From: Kineosporia babensis
GTDB taxonomy: Bacteria; Actinomycetota; Actinomycetes; Actinomycetales; Kineosporiaceae
Assembly: GCF_021129305.1 (NCBI RefSeq)
Contig: NZ_JAJOMB010000022.1
Span: 62,001 to 126,000 of the forward strand
DNA: 64,000 nt
Reading direction: 5' to 3'
Shown here: one piece after another, positions 25,306-33,419 of the stretch
How positions within the stretch are numbered: position 1 is the stretch's first letter
Layout of the letters: every line of letters begins with the position of its first letter
The notes under the pieces: generated by a model
Told to the model about the DNA's origin: nothing
The model's database searches: none
What the model saw: the letters and a program-made list of their open reading frames with translations, nothing else
Position numbers and translations under genes: made by a program

Positions 25306-26685
25306 ATGTCGCACCACACCACAACCGGCTCCGACACGCCCGACCTGGTGGTGGTGGGGCTCGGCTACGTCGGGCTGCCGCTGGCCCAGGAGGCCTGCCG
25401 CAGCGGCCTGCAGGTGGCCGGGCTGGATCTCGACCTGGCAGTGGTCGAGCGGCTGAACGTCGGCCGCTCACACGTCGACGACCTGAACGACGCCGACATC
25501 GCGGCAATGCGCCGGGCCGGGTTCACCGCTCACACCGACGCCTCGATCGTGGCCCACGCCCGCACCGTGGTGATCTGCGTGCCCACCCCGCTGGCCGAGG
25601 ACGGCGGGCCCGACCTGCGGATGGTGCTGGCCGCCACCGCCTCGGTGGCCGCCTTCGTGCAGCGCGACACCCTGGTCGTGCTGGAGTCCACCACCTACCC
25701 GGGTACCACCGACGAACTGCTGCGCCCGATGCTCGAGGAGGGCGGCCTGCGGGTCGGGCAGGACCTGTTCCTGGCCTTCTCACCCGAGCGGATCGACCCC
25801 GGCAACCCGCGCTGGGGTTTTCGCAACACCCCCAAGGTGGTCGGCGGCACCACCGCGGCCTGCACCGAGCGGGCGGCCGCGTTCTACCGGAAAATTGTGG
25901 ACGAGGTGGTCACCGCCCGCGGCACCCGCGAGGCGGAGATGTCCAAGTTGCTGGAGAACACCTACCGGCACGTCAACATCGCGCTGGTCAACGAGATGGC
26001 CCGGTTCTGCCACGAACTGGGCATCGACCTGTGGGACGTGATCCGCTGCGCGGCCACCAAACCCTTCGGCTTCCAGGCGTTCTACCCCGGTCCGGGAGTG
26101 GGTGGGCACTGCATCCCGATCGACCCGAACTACCTCTCCTACCGGGTCCGGGCCGCGCTCGGCTACCCGTTCCGGTTCGTCGAGCTGGCGCAGGAGATCA
26201 ACAACGCCATGCCGAGCTACATCGTGCAGCGGGTGCAGGACCGGCTGAACGACGCGGCCAAGCCGCTGCGCGGGTCCCGGGTGCTGCTGCTCGGTGTGAC
26301 GTACAAGGCAGACATCTCGGACCAGCGCGAGACGCCCGCGGCGCCGATTGCGATCCGGTTGCAATCCGCGGGGGCCGACGTGGTCTTCCATGACCCGTTC
26401 GTGTCCGACTGGGCACTCAGCGGTCACCCGGGCGGCAGCCAGAGTGAACCACTTGGTCACGATTTGGCACCGGAAGGTGAAGCGAGCGCGTCGCCGACCT
26501 CGCACGGCGCTCTGCGGTGCGTTCCGGACCTGCGCGCCGCCCTGCCCGAAGCCGACATCGCCGTACTCCTGCAACGCCACTCAAGCTACGATCTCGACGA
26601 GATCGCCCGGCTCGCACCCCTCGTGCTCGACACCCGTGGCGCCTTCGACAACCGTGCAGACAGCGCAACCGTGGAGCGACTTTGA
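25306..26685 (+). CDS. wecC: UDP-N-acetyl-D-mannosamine dehydrogenase (WecC/TuaD family)
   Basis: 459 residues. NAD-binding start 'VVVGLGYVGLPLAQEA', then 'VLESTTYPGTTDELLRPML', 'FSPERIDPGNPRWGFRNTPK', the helix 'MSKLLENTYRHVNIALVNEM', the catalytic Cys in 'GPGVGGHCIPIDPNYLSY', and the C-terminal 'LGVTYKADISDQRETPA'. It oxidises C6 of a UDP-HexNAc twice, most likely UDP-ManNAc given WecB in the next operon. GGAAGGA (25288-25294) fits a GTG at 25303 as well as this ATG. The stop overlaps the permease TTG. Substrate choice between ManNAc, GlcNAc and others is inferred from context. Confidence 0.88.
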   Translation: MSHHTTTGSDTPDLVVVGLGYVGLPLAQEACRSGLQVAGLDLDLAVVERLNVGRSHVDDLNDADIAAMRRAGFTAHTDASIVAHARTVVICVPTPLAEDGGPDLRMVLAATASVAAFVQRDTLVVLESTTYPGTTDELLRPMLEEGGLRVGQDLFLAFSPERIDPGNPRWGFRNTPKVVGGTTAACTERAAAFYRKIVDEVVTARGTREAEMSKLLENTYRHVNIALVNEMARFCHELGIDLWDVIRCAATKPFGFQAFYPGPGVGGHCIPIDPNYLSYRVRAALGYPFRFVELAQEINNAMPSYIVQRVQDRLNDAAKPLRGSRVLLLGVTYKADISDQRETPAAPIAIRLQSAGADVVFHDPFVSDWALSGHPGGSQSEPLGHDLAPEGEASASPTSHGALRCVPDLRAALPEADIAVLLQRHSSYDLDEIARLAPLVLDTRGAFDNRADSATVERL

Positions 26686-27593
26686 CCAGCATCCTGCCGA
26701 TCCGGCCCGAGACGGGCGCATCGCAGCGGGCTGCAGCGAGAGCTGCGCAGTACGGTCTGGTCCAGCTCGGGGGCCGGCCCCCGCTGGGCGCGTACCTGAA
26801 AGAGCTGTGGTCCCGCCGGCACCTGACCTGGGAGTTCGCCAAGTCACGGTTCCGGGCGCAGAACGAGGCCAACCGGCTGGGCATGGGCTGGGTGATCCTG
26901 AACCCGCTGATCCAGGCGGCGGTCTACGGCCTGGTGTTCAGCGTGATCATGTCCAACGACAGCCGGCCGGACAACTACCCGGCCTTCCTGGTGGTCGGGG
27001 TCTTCACCTTCACCTTCTTCTCGGGCTGCTTCTCCGACGGCGCCAAGTCGCTGATCAGCAACCGGGGCATGGTGCGGGCGCTGCACTTCCCCCGGGCCGT
27101 GCTGCCCCTGGCCACGGTGATCCAGAAGGCGCTCGAGCTGTGCGCCATGGTGCTGGTGATGATGGTCATCGTCATGCTGACCGGCGAGGCACCGGACATC
27201 GACTGGCTGATGATCGTCCCGGCCTACGCGCTGATGGCCCTGTTCTGCGCGGGCGTGGCCTTCCTGGCCGCCCGGCTGACCGTGCACATGCGCGACATCA
27301 CCCAGCTGATCCCGTTCGTCACCCGGCTGTTCTTCTACCTGTCCGGGATCTTCTACATCATCGGGGACCGTTTCCAGGACGAGGGCATCCTCGGCACCCT
27401 CCTCGAGTTGAACCCGCTCAACGTCTACATCAGCCTGATCCGGTACGCGATGCTCGACGGGCTGCGCGGCGCCGAGAACGGGATCGAGATCACTGCGGCC
27501 ACCTGGGCCCTGGCCGGCGGCTACGGCGTGGTGCTGTTCGTTGTTGGGTTCATCTTCTTCTGGCGAGCTGAAGGACTGTACGGACGTGACTGA
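26682..27593 (+). CDS. ABC-2 type polysaccharide export permease (Wzm/TagG family)
   Basis: 303 residues with six hydrophobic segments, the ABC2_membrane pattern: 'LGMGWVILNPLIQAAVYGLV', 'PAFLVVGVFTFTFFSGCF', 'RAVLPLATVIQKALELCAMV', and the late 'FVTRLFFYLSGIFYI' with 'NPLNVYISLIRYAMLDGL', characteristic of teichoic-acid/O-antigen exporters. The TTG start at 26682 is supported by GGAG five bases upstream and a TTGA overlap with the previous stop. It pairs with the ATPase that overlaps its 3' end by 8 bases. Confidence 0.9.
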   Translation: MTSILPIRPETGASQRAAARAAQYGLVQLGGRPPLGAYLKELWSRRHLTWEFAKSRFRAQNEANRLGMGWVILNPLIQAAVYGLVFSVIMSNDSRPDNYPAFLVVGVFTFTFFSGCFSDGAKSLISNRGMVRALHFPRAVLPLATVIQKALELCAMVLVMMVIVMLTGEAPDIDWLMIVPAYALMALFCAGVAFLAARLTVHMRDITQLIPFVTRLFFYLSGIFYIIGDRFQDEGILGTLLELNPLNVYISLIRYAMLDGLRGAENGIEITAATWALAGGYGVVLFVVGFIFFWRAEGLYGRD

Positions 27594-28617
27594 GCAGACC
27601 CCTTTCCCGCGCGGGTCGGTGGCAACCGGCTACAACGGGGAGGGCGTGGAGAACGCCCCTGGGCAGGACGCCCCCAAGCCCACCCTGGCCGACCCGGTGG
27701 GCTCGGCCCCGGCCGCCTGGGCCACCGAGCCGGAACCGGAGCAGCCTGAGCCCGCCCCCGCGCCCGTCAAGAAGGCCCCGGCCAAGAAAGCGGCCAAAAA
27801 GGGTGTCGGCCCGAGCGGCCTGAAGAAGATCAAGACCCGGGTCCCGGCCGGCCCGCGCGAGCGGCCCACCGTGATCGTGGACAACCTGCACATCACCTAC
27901 AAGGTGTGGGCCACCGGCAAGGCGGCCAGCGGGCGTAACAGCGAGAAGAAGGGCCTGCTGGCACGCACTCCAGCGCTGCGCCGGGCCCGCGAGGTGCACG
28001 CCGTCCGGGGGATCAGCTTCACCGCCTACGAAGGCGACGCGATCGGCGTCGTCGGCACCAACGGCTCCGGCAAGTCGACCCTGCTGCAGGGTGTCGCCGG
28101 GCTGGTGCCGCCGGCCCGCGGCTCGATCTTCTCGCTGGGCAACCCCACCCTGCTGGGCGTCGGTGCGGCCCTGATGAACGAGCTGTCCGGCGAGCGCAAC
28201 GTCATCCTCGGTGGTCTGGCCCTGGGCCTGAGCATGGAGGAGGTGCGGGCCAAGTACGACAGCATCGTGGAGTTCTCCGGCCTGGAGCCGGAGTTCCTCG
28301 ATCTGCCGATGCGCACCTACTCGCAGGGCATGGCGGCCCGGCTGCGGTTCTCGATCGCCGCCTCGGTCTCGCACCAGGTGCTGATGATCGACGAGGCGCT
28401 CTCGGTCGGCGACCGGCAGTTCCAGCAGCGCAGTGAGGCCCGGATCCGCGAACTGCGGGAATCGGCCGGTACGGTCTTCCTGGTCAGCCACGCCCTGCCG
28501 GCGATCACCAAGACCTGCAACCGGGTGCTGTGGATCCACAAGGGCAAGCTGATCATGGACGGCGGCGTGGACGAGGTCATCCAGGCCTACACCGATTCGG
28601 AGAACGGCCCCGAGTGA
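27586..28617 (+). CDS. Polysaccharide ABC transporter ATP-binding protein (Wzt/TagH family)
   Basis: 343 residues from a GTG with GAAGGA upstream. The first 95 residues are Pro/Ala/Lys-rich and probably disordered. The ATPase then shows Walker A 'VGTNGSGKSTLLQGVAG', the signature 'YSQGMAARLRFS', Walker B 'QVLMIDEALSVGD' and the switch 'VFLVSHALPAI'. The Y-S-Q-G-M signature and short C-terminus match TagH/Wzt exporters that lack a C-terminal glycan-binding domain, which usually move polymers carrying a lipid-linked cap. It energises the permease just upstream. Confidence 0.93.
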   Translation: MTEQTPFPRGSVATGYNGEGVENAPGQDAPKPTLADPVGSAPAAWATEPEPEQPEPAPAPVKKAPAKKAAKKGVGPSGLKKIKTRVPAGPRERPTVIVDNLHITYKVWATGKAASGRNSEKKGLLARTPALRRAREVHAVRGISFTAYEGDAIGVVGTNGSGKSTLLQGVAGLVPPARGSIFSLGNPTLLGVGAALMNELSGERNVILGGLALGLSMEEVRAKYDSIVEFSGLEPEFLDLPMRTYSQGMAARLRFSIAASVSHQVLMIDEALSVGDRQFQQRSEARIRELRESAGTVFLVSHALPAITKTCNRVLWIHKGKLIMDGGVDEVIQAYTDSENGPE

Positions 28618-28626
28618 AGCGTACGG

Positions 28627-29820
28627 GTGGGTGAGAGCGACGTGCCCCAGGACAGTTCCCTGCCGCTGGGCACGTCGCTCCCGCCTGTCCCCGGCGCTGT
28701 CCCAGAAGTCCCGAAGGCCCCTCGCGTCCTGGTAATGACCGTGGTCCATGACCCGGACGACGCCCGGATCCGCTACCGCCAGCTCTCCGCCCTGCTGGCC
28801 GCCGGCATTCAGGTCACCTACGCCGCGCCCTTCGAGGCCACCCATCGGCGGCCCCCGGAAGGGGTGACGGCGGTAGAACTCCCCCGCGCGGCCGGCCGTC
28901 AGCGCATCACCGCCGTCTCGGCCGCCCGGCGTCTGCTGCACCGGATCGGCCCGGAGCACGATCTCGCGCTGCTCCACGATCCCGAACTCCTGCTCGCCGT
29001 CCCCGGCCTGAACCGCCGCCGTCCCCCCTTGGTCGTCTGGGACGTGCACGAAGACACGGCCGCCGCGTTACGGATGAAGCCCTGGCTCCCCCGCTCGGTG
29101 CGCCCCCTTACCGGGGCTGCCGTCCGCGCCGCCGAGCGCTGGGCCGAGCGCCGCTGTTCGTTGCTGCTGGCCGAGGAGGGCTACCGCGACCGGTTCCGCC
29201 TGGATCATCCGGTGGTGCCGAACAGCGTGCCCGTACCGGATCAGAAGCCCCCGCCGCCGGGCACCGATCGCGTGGTCTACCTGGGCCGGATCACCAAGGC
29301 TCGCGGCGCGCTGGAGATGATCGAGCTGGGCCGGCGGCTGGGGCCGGAGGTGAAGGTCGAACTCATCGGCCCGGCCGACGGCGATCTGGCCGGGCTACTG
29401 GCCCACGCCCACGCCGAAGAATGGATCGTGCACCACGGTTTCGTGCCCAACCGCCAGGCCCTGGGTCTGCTGCCCGGATCGCTGGCCGGGCTGGCGCTGC
29501 TGCACGACGAGCCCAACTACGCCGTGTCCCGGCCGACCAAGGTGATGGAGTACATGGCTTGCGGGGTGCCGGTGGTGACTACCCCGAACGCCGTCGCGGC
29601 CGAGATGGTGGGGCACTACGGCAGCGGAAAAGTGGTCCCCTTCCGCGATGTGGACGCCGCGGAGGCTGTCATCCGGGAACTGCGCAGCAACGCCGGGGTA
29701 CGCGAACGGCTGGGGTCAGCCGGTTGGTCGGCCGCGCGGGTAGATCTGGACTGGAGCACCGATGGGCAAACATTCGCCGAGTTGATCAGGGACTGGAGCG
29801 TCGGCGCGTCCGTGCACTGA
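28627..29820 (+). CDS. GT4-like glycosyltransferase
   Basis: 397 residues from a GTG at 28627, nine bases after the ATPase stop. 'VLVMTVVHDPDDARIRYRQ' and 'VWDVHEDTAAALRM' form the N-terminal half; 'VVYLGRITKARGALEMIELG', 'HHGFVPNRQALGLLPGS' and 'SRPTKVMEYMACGVPVVTTP' form the nucleotide-sugar half of a GT4 enzyme, with the Glu of the EX7E-like loop in 'KVMEYMACG'. Last gene of the plus-strand export operon. Substrate unknown. Confidence 0.85.
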   Translation: MGESDVPQDSSLPLGTSLPPVPGAVPEVPKAPRVLVMTVVHDPDDARIRYRQLSALLAAGIQVTYAAPFEATHRRPPEGVTAVELPRAAGRQRITAVSAARRLLHRIGPEHDLALLHDPELLLAVPGLNRRRPPLVVWDVHEDTAAALRMKPWLPRSVRPLTGAAVRAAERWAERRCSLLLAEEGYRDRFRLDHPVVPNSVPVPDQKPPPPGTDRVVYLGRITKARGALEMIELGRRLGPEVKVELIGPADGDLAGLLAHAHAEEWIVHHGFVPNRQALGLLPGSLAGLALLHDEPNYAVSRPTKVMEYMACGVPVVTTPNAVAAEMVGHYGSGKVVPFRDVDAAEAVIRELRSNAGVRERLGSAGWSAARVDLDWSTDGQTFAELIRDWSVGASVH

Positions 29821-29854
29821 TCTCGTTCCCCCGGAAACGAGCCCCAAAAGCATC

Positions 29855-29894
29855 GGTGCCCACAACGTCTTCAATTGGAGACGTTGTGGGCACC
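29855..29894. terminator. 16-bp perfect hairpin between convergent genes
   Basis: GGTGCCCACAACGTCT (29855-29870) pairs completely with 29879-29894 across an 8-base loop. It lies 35 bases after the glycosyltransferase stop and 31 bases before the end of the convergent GT2 gene. There is no U tract on either strand, so it is probably a bidirectional, intrinsic-like terminator of the actinobacterial kind. Confidence 0.7.
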
Positions 29895-29924
29895 CAAGAT
29901 GCGTTGCGCGCCTGAGCGAGTGGC

Positions 29925-31001
29925 TCAGGAGGCGGAGGTGTCCGGCAGAGACAGCCCGCCGATCTTGCTGGGCAGCTCGGCCAACTTGCGGGGGCTCAGG
30001 ATGAACCCGGCGCCCCAGCTGAGGTGCATGGTCGCGGTGACCACGGGCAGGCGGACCCAGGCACCGGGCGGCAGACCCCGGCCCTCGAACGCCGACCCCG
30101 CGCAGATCGCCACCAGGTACCCGGCGGGCAGTACCGCACCGGCCTTGACCCCGGCGGCCGCCAGACCGAGCCCACCCACGACGCCGGCCAGCGCGATCGG
30201 CGGAGCCAGGTAGCGGAAGTTGACCGTACCCTCGTGCCGGCGCATGACCACCCGGCGCCAGCGACCGTAGAAGAAGTACTGCCGGCTCAGCGCCTTGACC
30301 GTGGAGCGCGGCCGGTACGACACCCGCAGCTTGGGCTGGAACCAGACCCGGCCGCCGGTGCGACGGATCCGCAGGTTCATCTCCCAGTCCTGGGCCCGCA
30401 GGAACGTCTCGTCGTAGCCACCCACCCGCTCCAGCGCGGAGCGGCGGAAGACACCGAGGTAGACCGTGTCGGCCTCGCCCGCGGAACCGCCGGTGTGGAA
30501 GGCCGCGTTGCCGACGCCCATCTTGCTCGTCATCGCCCGGGCGACAGCCTCTTCGAACGGGGTCTCCCCCTCGGCCGCCATCACCCCGCCGACGTTGTCC
30601 GCCCCGGTCTCGCGCATGGTCTCGACGGCGACGCGGACATAGTCGCGCGGCAGCATCGAGTGCCCGTCGATCCGGACCACGACCGGGTACTTGGTCTCGG
30701 CGATGGCCGCGTTCAGGCCGGCCGGGGTGCTGCCGTGCGGGTCCGGGTTGCGCACCAGGATGATCCGCGAGTCGGCCGCGGCCAGTCGCTCGGCGATCGC
30801 GTCGGTGTTGTCCTTCGACGGGCCGAGCGCGATCACCATCTGCAGGTGACCCTCGTGGTCCTGGTCGAGAGCGTGGCGAACCGCCTGCTCCAGGTGACGC
30901 TGCTCGTTGAGCACGCAGAGCACGATGCTCACCGGCGCGTCCGCAGCCAGCAATTCGGGGTGAGAGTGGGCGCCGGGCGCCTCAGGCAGGTGGCCGTCCA
31001 T
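29925..31001 (-). CDS. GT2-family glycosyltransferase (ExoA-like)
   Basis: 358 residues: 'VSIVLCVLNEQRHLEQAVRH', 'MVIALGPSKDNTDAIAERL', the DxD-like 'VVVRIDGHSMLPRDYV', 'FRRSALERVGGYDETFLRAQ' followed by 'DWEMNLRIRRTGG' with the catalytic-base region, and two hydrophobic C-terminal segments. The arrangement resembles ExoA-type exopolysaccharide glycosyltransferases. ATG at 31001; TAGGCT lies 10 bases upstream on the minus strand, so the leader may be very short. It is transcribed alone. Confidence 0.87.
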   Translation of the reverse strand: MDGHLPEAPGAHSHPELLAADAPVSIVLCVLNEQRHLEQAVRHALDQDHEGHLQMVIALGPSKDNTDAIAERLAAADSRIILVRNPDPHGSTPAGLNAAIAETKYPVVVRIDGHSMLPRDYVRVAVETMRETGADNVGGVMAAEGETPFEEAVARAMTSKMGVGNAAFHTGGSAGEADTVYLGVFRRSALERVGGYDETFLRAQDWEMNLRIRRTGGRVWFQPKLRVSYRPRSTVKALSRQYFFYGRWRRVVMRRHEGTVNFRYLAPPIALAGVVGGLGLAAAGVKAGAVLPAGYLVAICAGSAFEGRGLPPGAWVRLPVVTATMHLSWGAGFILSPRKLAELPSKIGGLSLPDTSAS

Positions 31002-31215
31002 GTCCCGGCCAGCCTATCCGCGCCCGGGGCGTGCCAGGTGCGCGGATGGCTCGCGGATCTGTGCCGGATTACCCCCAGACGGCTCTGATCAGGCATGTCC
31101 GTACGGGAACAACCGGGAATGTCACAGCAAAGTTATGCCCGTAAGGGCGAGAGGAGCCGGGCTGTTCGCCGTTCCGGGCCGGATTTCCCTTTCCTGGGAA
31201 CGAAAGTCGATCTCT

Positions 31216-32934
31216 TCAGCATACGGAGCGCACATTTGCCGATGCGCTCTGTGACGAAGCTTCCGGGGTGGACCCTTTCCCCTCGGCCGTCGAATCCGCG
31301 CCTGCGGCCGGGAGTTCCGGATCTTCGCCCGGGGCCGCGGCCGTCGGCTCGCTGCTGGCAGAAGGTGCCGCGAGCGTCGGGGTGGAATCCTTTTCGGCTT
31401 TTTCTGACTGACCGTCGCGCAGGCTGCTCAGGGTCTGCGCCACCGTCGTGCGGATCTGGGCGAAGTCCGGGTGCCTCGGAACGATCAGCGGCGGCACGAA
31501 CTGCACGCTCTCGATCTGGCTGCGCTTGGCCTTCTGGGCCAGCTTCAGGAAGGCGGGCAGCCGGTTCGCCGGGATGTCGGTGGCCACCACCTGGGAACCG
31601 GCCGCGGCGATGCCCTGGAAGTTGCGCATCACCTTGGCCGGGTCGAGCTGGCTCACCATCGCCGTCATCACGCAGCGCTGCCGCGCCATCCGGTCGTAGT
31701 CGCTGGTGGTCGCCCGGGACCGGGCGTACCAGAGCGCGTGGTAGCCGTCGAGGTGCTGCTCACCGGGCTCGATCCAGCCGTGGATCGGGCTGCTGCCGCC
31801 ACCGATCGGGGTGCGGGTGGCGACATCGATGTCCACCCCACCGACCGCGTCGATCAGGTCCTCGAAGCCCTGCAGGTCGATGATCACGTAGTAGTTGACC
31901 TTGAGCCCGGTGACGCCCTCGGCCGCCTGCATCATCGCCTCGGCACCCGGGTCCGCGACCCCGGGGAAGAGTGCGGGATTGTCGTTGCCGTACTTGTAGA
32001 TCGCGTTCAGCAGACAGTCGTCGCCGCAGTTCCAGCCCTGGGGCAGGGCCTTGGCGGCGGGCGTACCGGCCGGGAAGGGCACGTTCTGCAGGTTGCGGGG
32101 CAGGCTGAACAACGCCGTCTGCCCGGTCTTCTCGTCCACGCTGGCCAGGTGGATGCTGTCGGGGCGGGTGCCGACCCGGGTGGGTCCGGTGTCCCCGCCG
32201 AGCAGGAGAACGTTGTACCGGCCGTCCACCGCGGCCGAGTCCTTGCCGGAACCGAACACCCCGGAGAGCAGGTCTGCGGCTGCCCAGACCCGGCGCCCCA
32301 GCAGGGTCGGCACCGCGAACGTGGCGATCATCAGCACTGCGGTCAGCAGCGCGATCCACTGGCGCGAACGGCGGCTGAGTTCCGGGGCCTGGCCGATCCG
32401 CCAGGCGTCGAGCATCAGCAACGGCCACAGGATCGCCCCGGCGAACAGCCCGATCGCCAGCGGACGCAGCACCCACGAGTGGGTGAACAGGCCCAGCACC
32501 CACTCGCGGTTCAGCAGGGAGATCAGGACCAGCAGCACGGCCAGGACGGCGCAGCCGAGCCAGAGCCGCAGTCCGGCGCGGGCCACCGCGAGCCGGATCC
32601 GGCCCAGGCGCTCGGGGCGGTGCGAGGTGGGCGAGGGACCGGTGACGGTCTGCGCGGCGCCGGGGGCGAGCAGGGTGAGCACGAGCAGCGTGATCGAGCG
32701 ACGCACCCGCAGTGCGCCCATGCCCTCCCGGTCCGGCCTCGGCCCCTTCGGCCTTTTCGGGCCGCGCGGCCCCTGCGGGCCGCCCCCGCTGCGCCGGGCC
32801 GGCCTGACTACGTCGTCATCGCCGAGGCGGGCGGCGCCGATTCGCCGGGCCCGGGGATGACGCCTGAGTGCATGAGGAGTTCCCGTTCCGGGGCGCGACG
32901 AACGCCGGGCCGCCGGAGATCGGGAGTCGGACAT
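31216..32934 (-). CDS. LytR-CpsA-Psr (LCP) family wall-polymer ligase
   Basis: 572 residues. A basic cytoplasmic N-terminus (about 130), two to four membrane helices up to about 215, then an extracellular LCP domain: 'YNVLLLGGDTGPTRVGTRPD' with 'DSIHLASVDEKTGQTALFSL', 'AVGGVDIDVATRTPIGGG' and 'ALWYARSRATTSDYDRMARQ', whose Arg and Asp residues bind the pyrophosphate lipid. LCP enzymes transfer undecaprenyl-linked polymers to peptidoglycan. The C-terminal 80 residues are Ser/Ala/Glu-rich. Position next to the export operon suggests it attaches that polymer to the wall. Confidence 0.92.
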   Translation of the reverse strand: MSDSRSPAARRSSRPGTGTPHALRRHPRARRIGAARLGDDDVVRPARRSGGGPQGPRGPKRPKGPRPDREGMGALRVRRSITLLVLTLLAPGAAQTVTGPSPTSHRPERLGRIRLAVARAGLRLWLGCAVLAVLLVLISLLNREWVLGLFTHSWVLRPLAIGLFAGAILWPLLMLDAWRIGQAPELSRRSRQWIALLTAVLMIATFAVPTLLGRRVWAAADLLSGVFGSGKDSAAVDGRYNVLLLGGDTGPTRVGTRPDSIHLASVDEKTGQTALFSLPRNLQNVPFPAGTPAAKALPQGWNCGDDCLLNAIYKYGNDNPALFPGVADPGAEAMMQAAEGVTGLKVNYYVIIDLQGFEDLIDAVGGVDIDVATRTPIGGGSSPIHGWIEPGEQHLDGYHALWYARSRATTSDYDRMARQRCVMTAMVSQLDPAKVMRNFQGIAAAGSQVVATDIPANRLPAFLKLAQKAKRSQIESVQFVPPLIVPRHPDFAQIRTTVAQTLSSLRDGQSEKAEKDSTPTLAAPSASSEPTAAAPGEDPELPAAGADSTAEGKGSTPEASSQSASANVRSVC

Positions 32935-33074
32935 TGCTTAAGTATTGCCCTGAGACACGCCGGGGCCGGTGAATGAACGCCCGTCGTGTCGCATTTTCAG
33001 CGCCACAACGCACCTCTCACCGGCCGGATGACCGTTGCTACAGGCCGAATCTGGGTAGGACGGCCAACAAAAGG

Positions 33075-33106
33075 TGTGTGCCCCCGACGGGGGGCGGGGG
33101 CACACA
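33075..33106 (-). terminator. Rho-independent-like terminator, minus strand
   Basis: An 11-bp stem (33075-33085 with 33096-33106, ten-base loop) is followed on the minus strand by ACCTTTTGTTGG. The T run makes this the most classical intrinsic terminator in the window. Confidence 0.65.
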
Positions 33107-33318
33107 GGGGCAATCGTAGCCGTCAGGGACGGACAGGGACAGGGCATGTCAGAGGTAACTCACGGCTCATCCCTATCGCGCGGTGAGTAACGGTTTTGGG
33201 CCGCCCGGCTGGTAGCGCTCCCAGCGGCCCGGCCCGGGAGGGACTTGCCAGGCGGATTTTCACGGCTCCCGGTTCAGGAGGAGCGAAGCCGGGCGAGGAG
33301 ATTGAAACCTCACGCCCT

Positions 33319-33343
33319 CTTACGACAAGGCTCCTGTCGTAAG
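33319..33343. terminator. 9-bp hairpin in the LCP-ugd gap
   Basis: CTTACGACA (33319-33327) pairs perfectly with TGTCGTAAG (33335-33343) across a 7-base loop. It is less GC-rich than other hairpins here and has no T tract, so it could be a protein-binding operator instead of a terminator. Confidence 0.4.
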
Positions 33344-33375
33344 AACACGGCCAGCACATCCCTGGCGGGAACGGC

Positions 33376-33410
33376 AACGGGGAGGGCATCGCGCGGACGC
33401 CCTCCCCGTT
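33376..33410 (-). terminator. ugd terminator hairpin
   Basis: A 12-bp GC-rich stem (33376-33387 with 33399-33410) lies ten bases downstream of the ugd stop codon on the minus strand. Position and stability fit transcription termination of ugd. Confidence 0.65.
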
Positions 33411-33419
33411 CCTGACGAC

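Larger units (their letters stand above)
32935..33419. other. Structured intergenic region, possible non-coding RNA
   Basis: Nearly 500 bases without a supported gene. It holds three hairpins listed separately (33075, 33319, 33376) and a further GC-rich foldable stretch at about 33198-33235 (GCTGG and CCAGC arms inside GGGCC/GGCCC). The 33075 hairpin is followed by a T-rich run only on the minus strand although the ugd transcript already has its own hairpin at 33376, so a separate short minus-strand RNA could start and end here. This is inference; no known RNA family was recognised. Confidence 0.35.

Noticed and set aside
29866-29884. A motif CTTCAAYTGGRGACGT also seen near 36921-36940 (reverse) and 55396-55411
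   Set aside because: Near-matches of this length are expected by chance in 64 kb, and two of the three lie inside coding sequence without shared structure.
33296-33308. GATTGAAAC, like the 3' end of many CRISPR repeats
   Set aside because: It occurs once, with no repeat-spacer structure or cas gene nearby.
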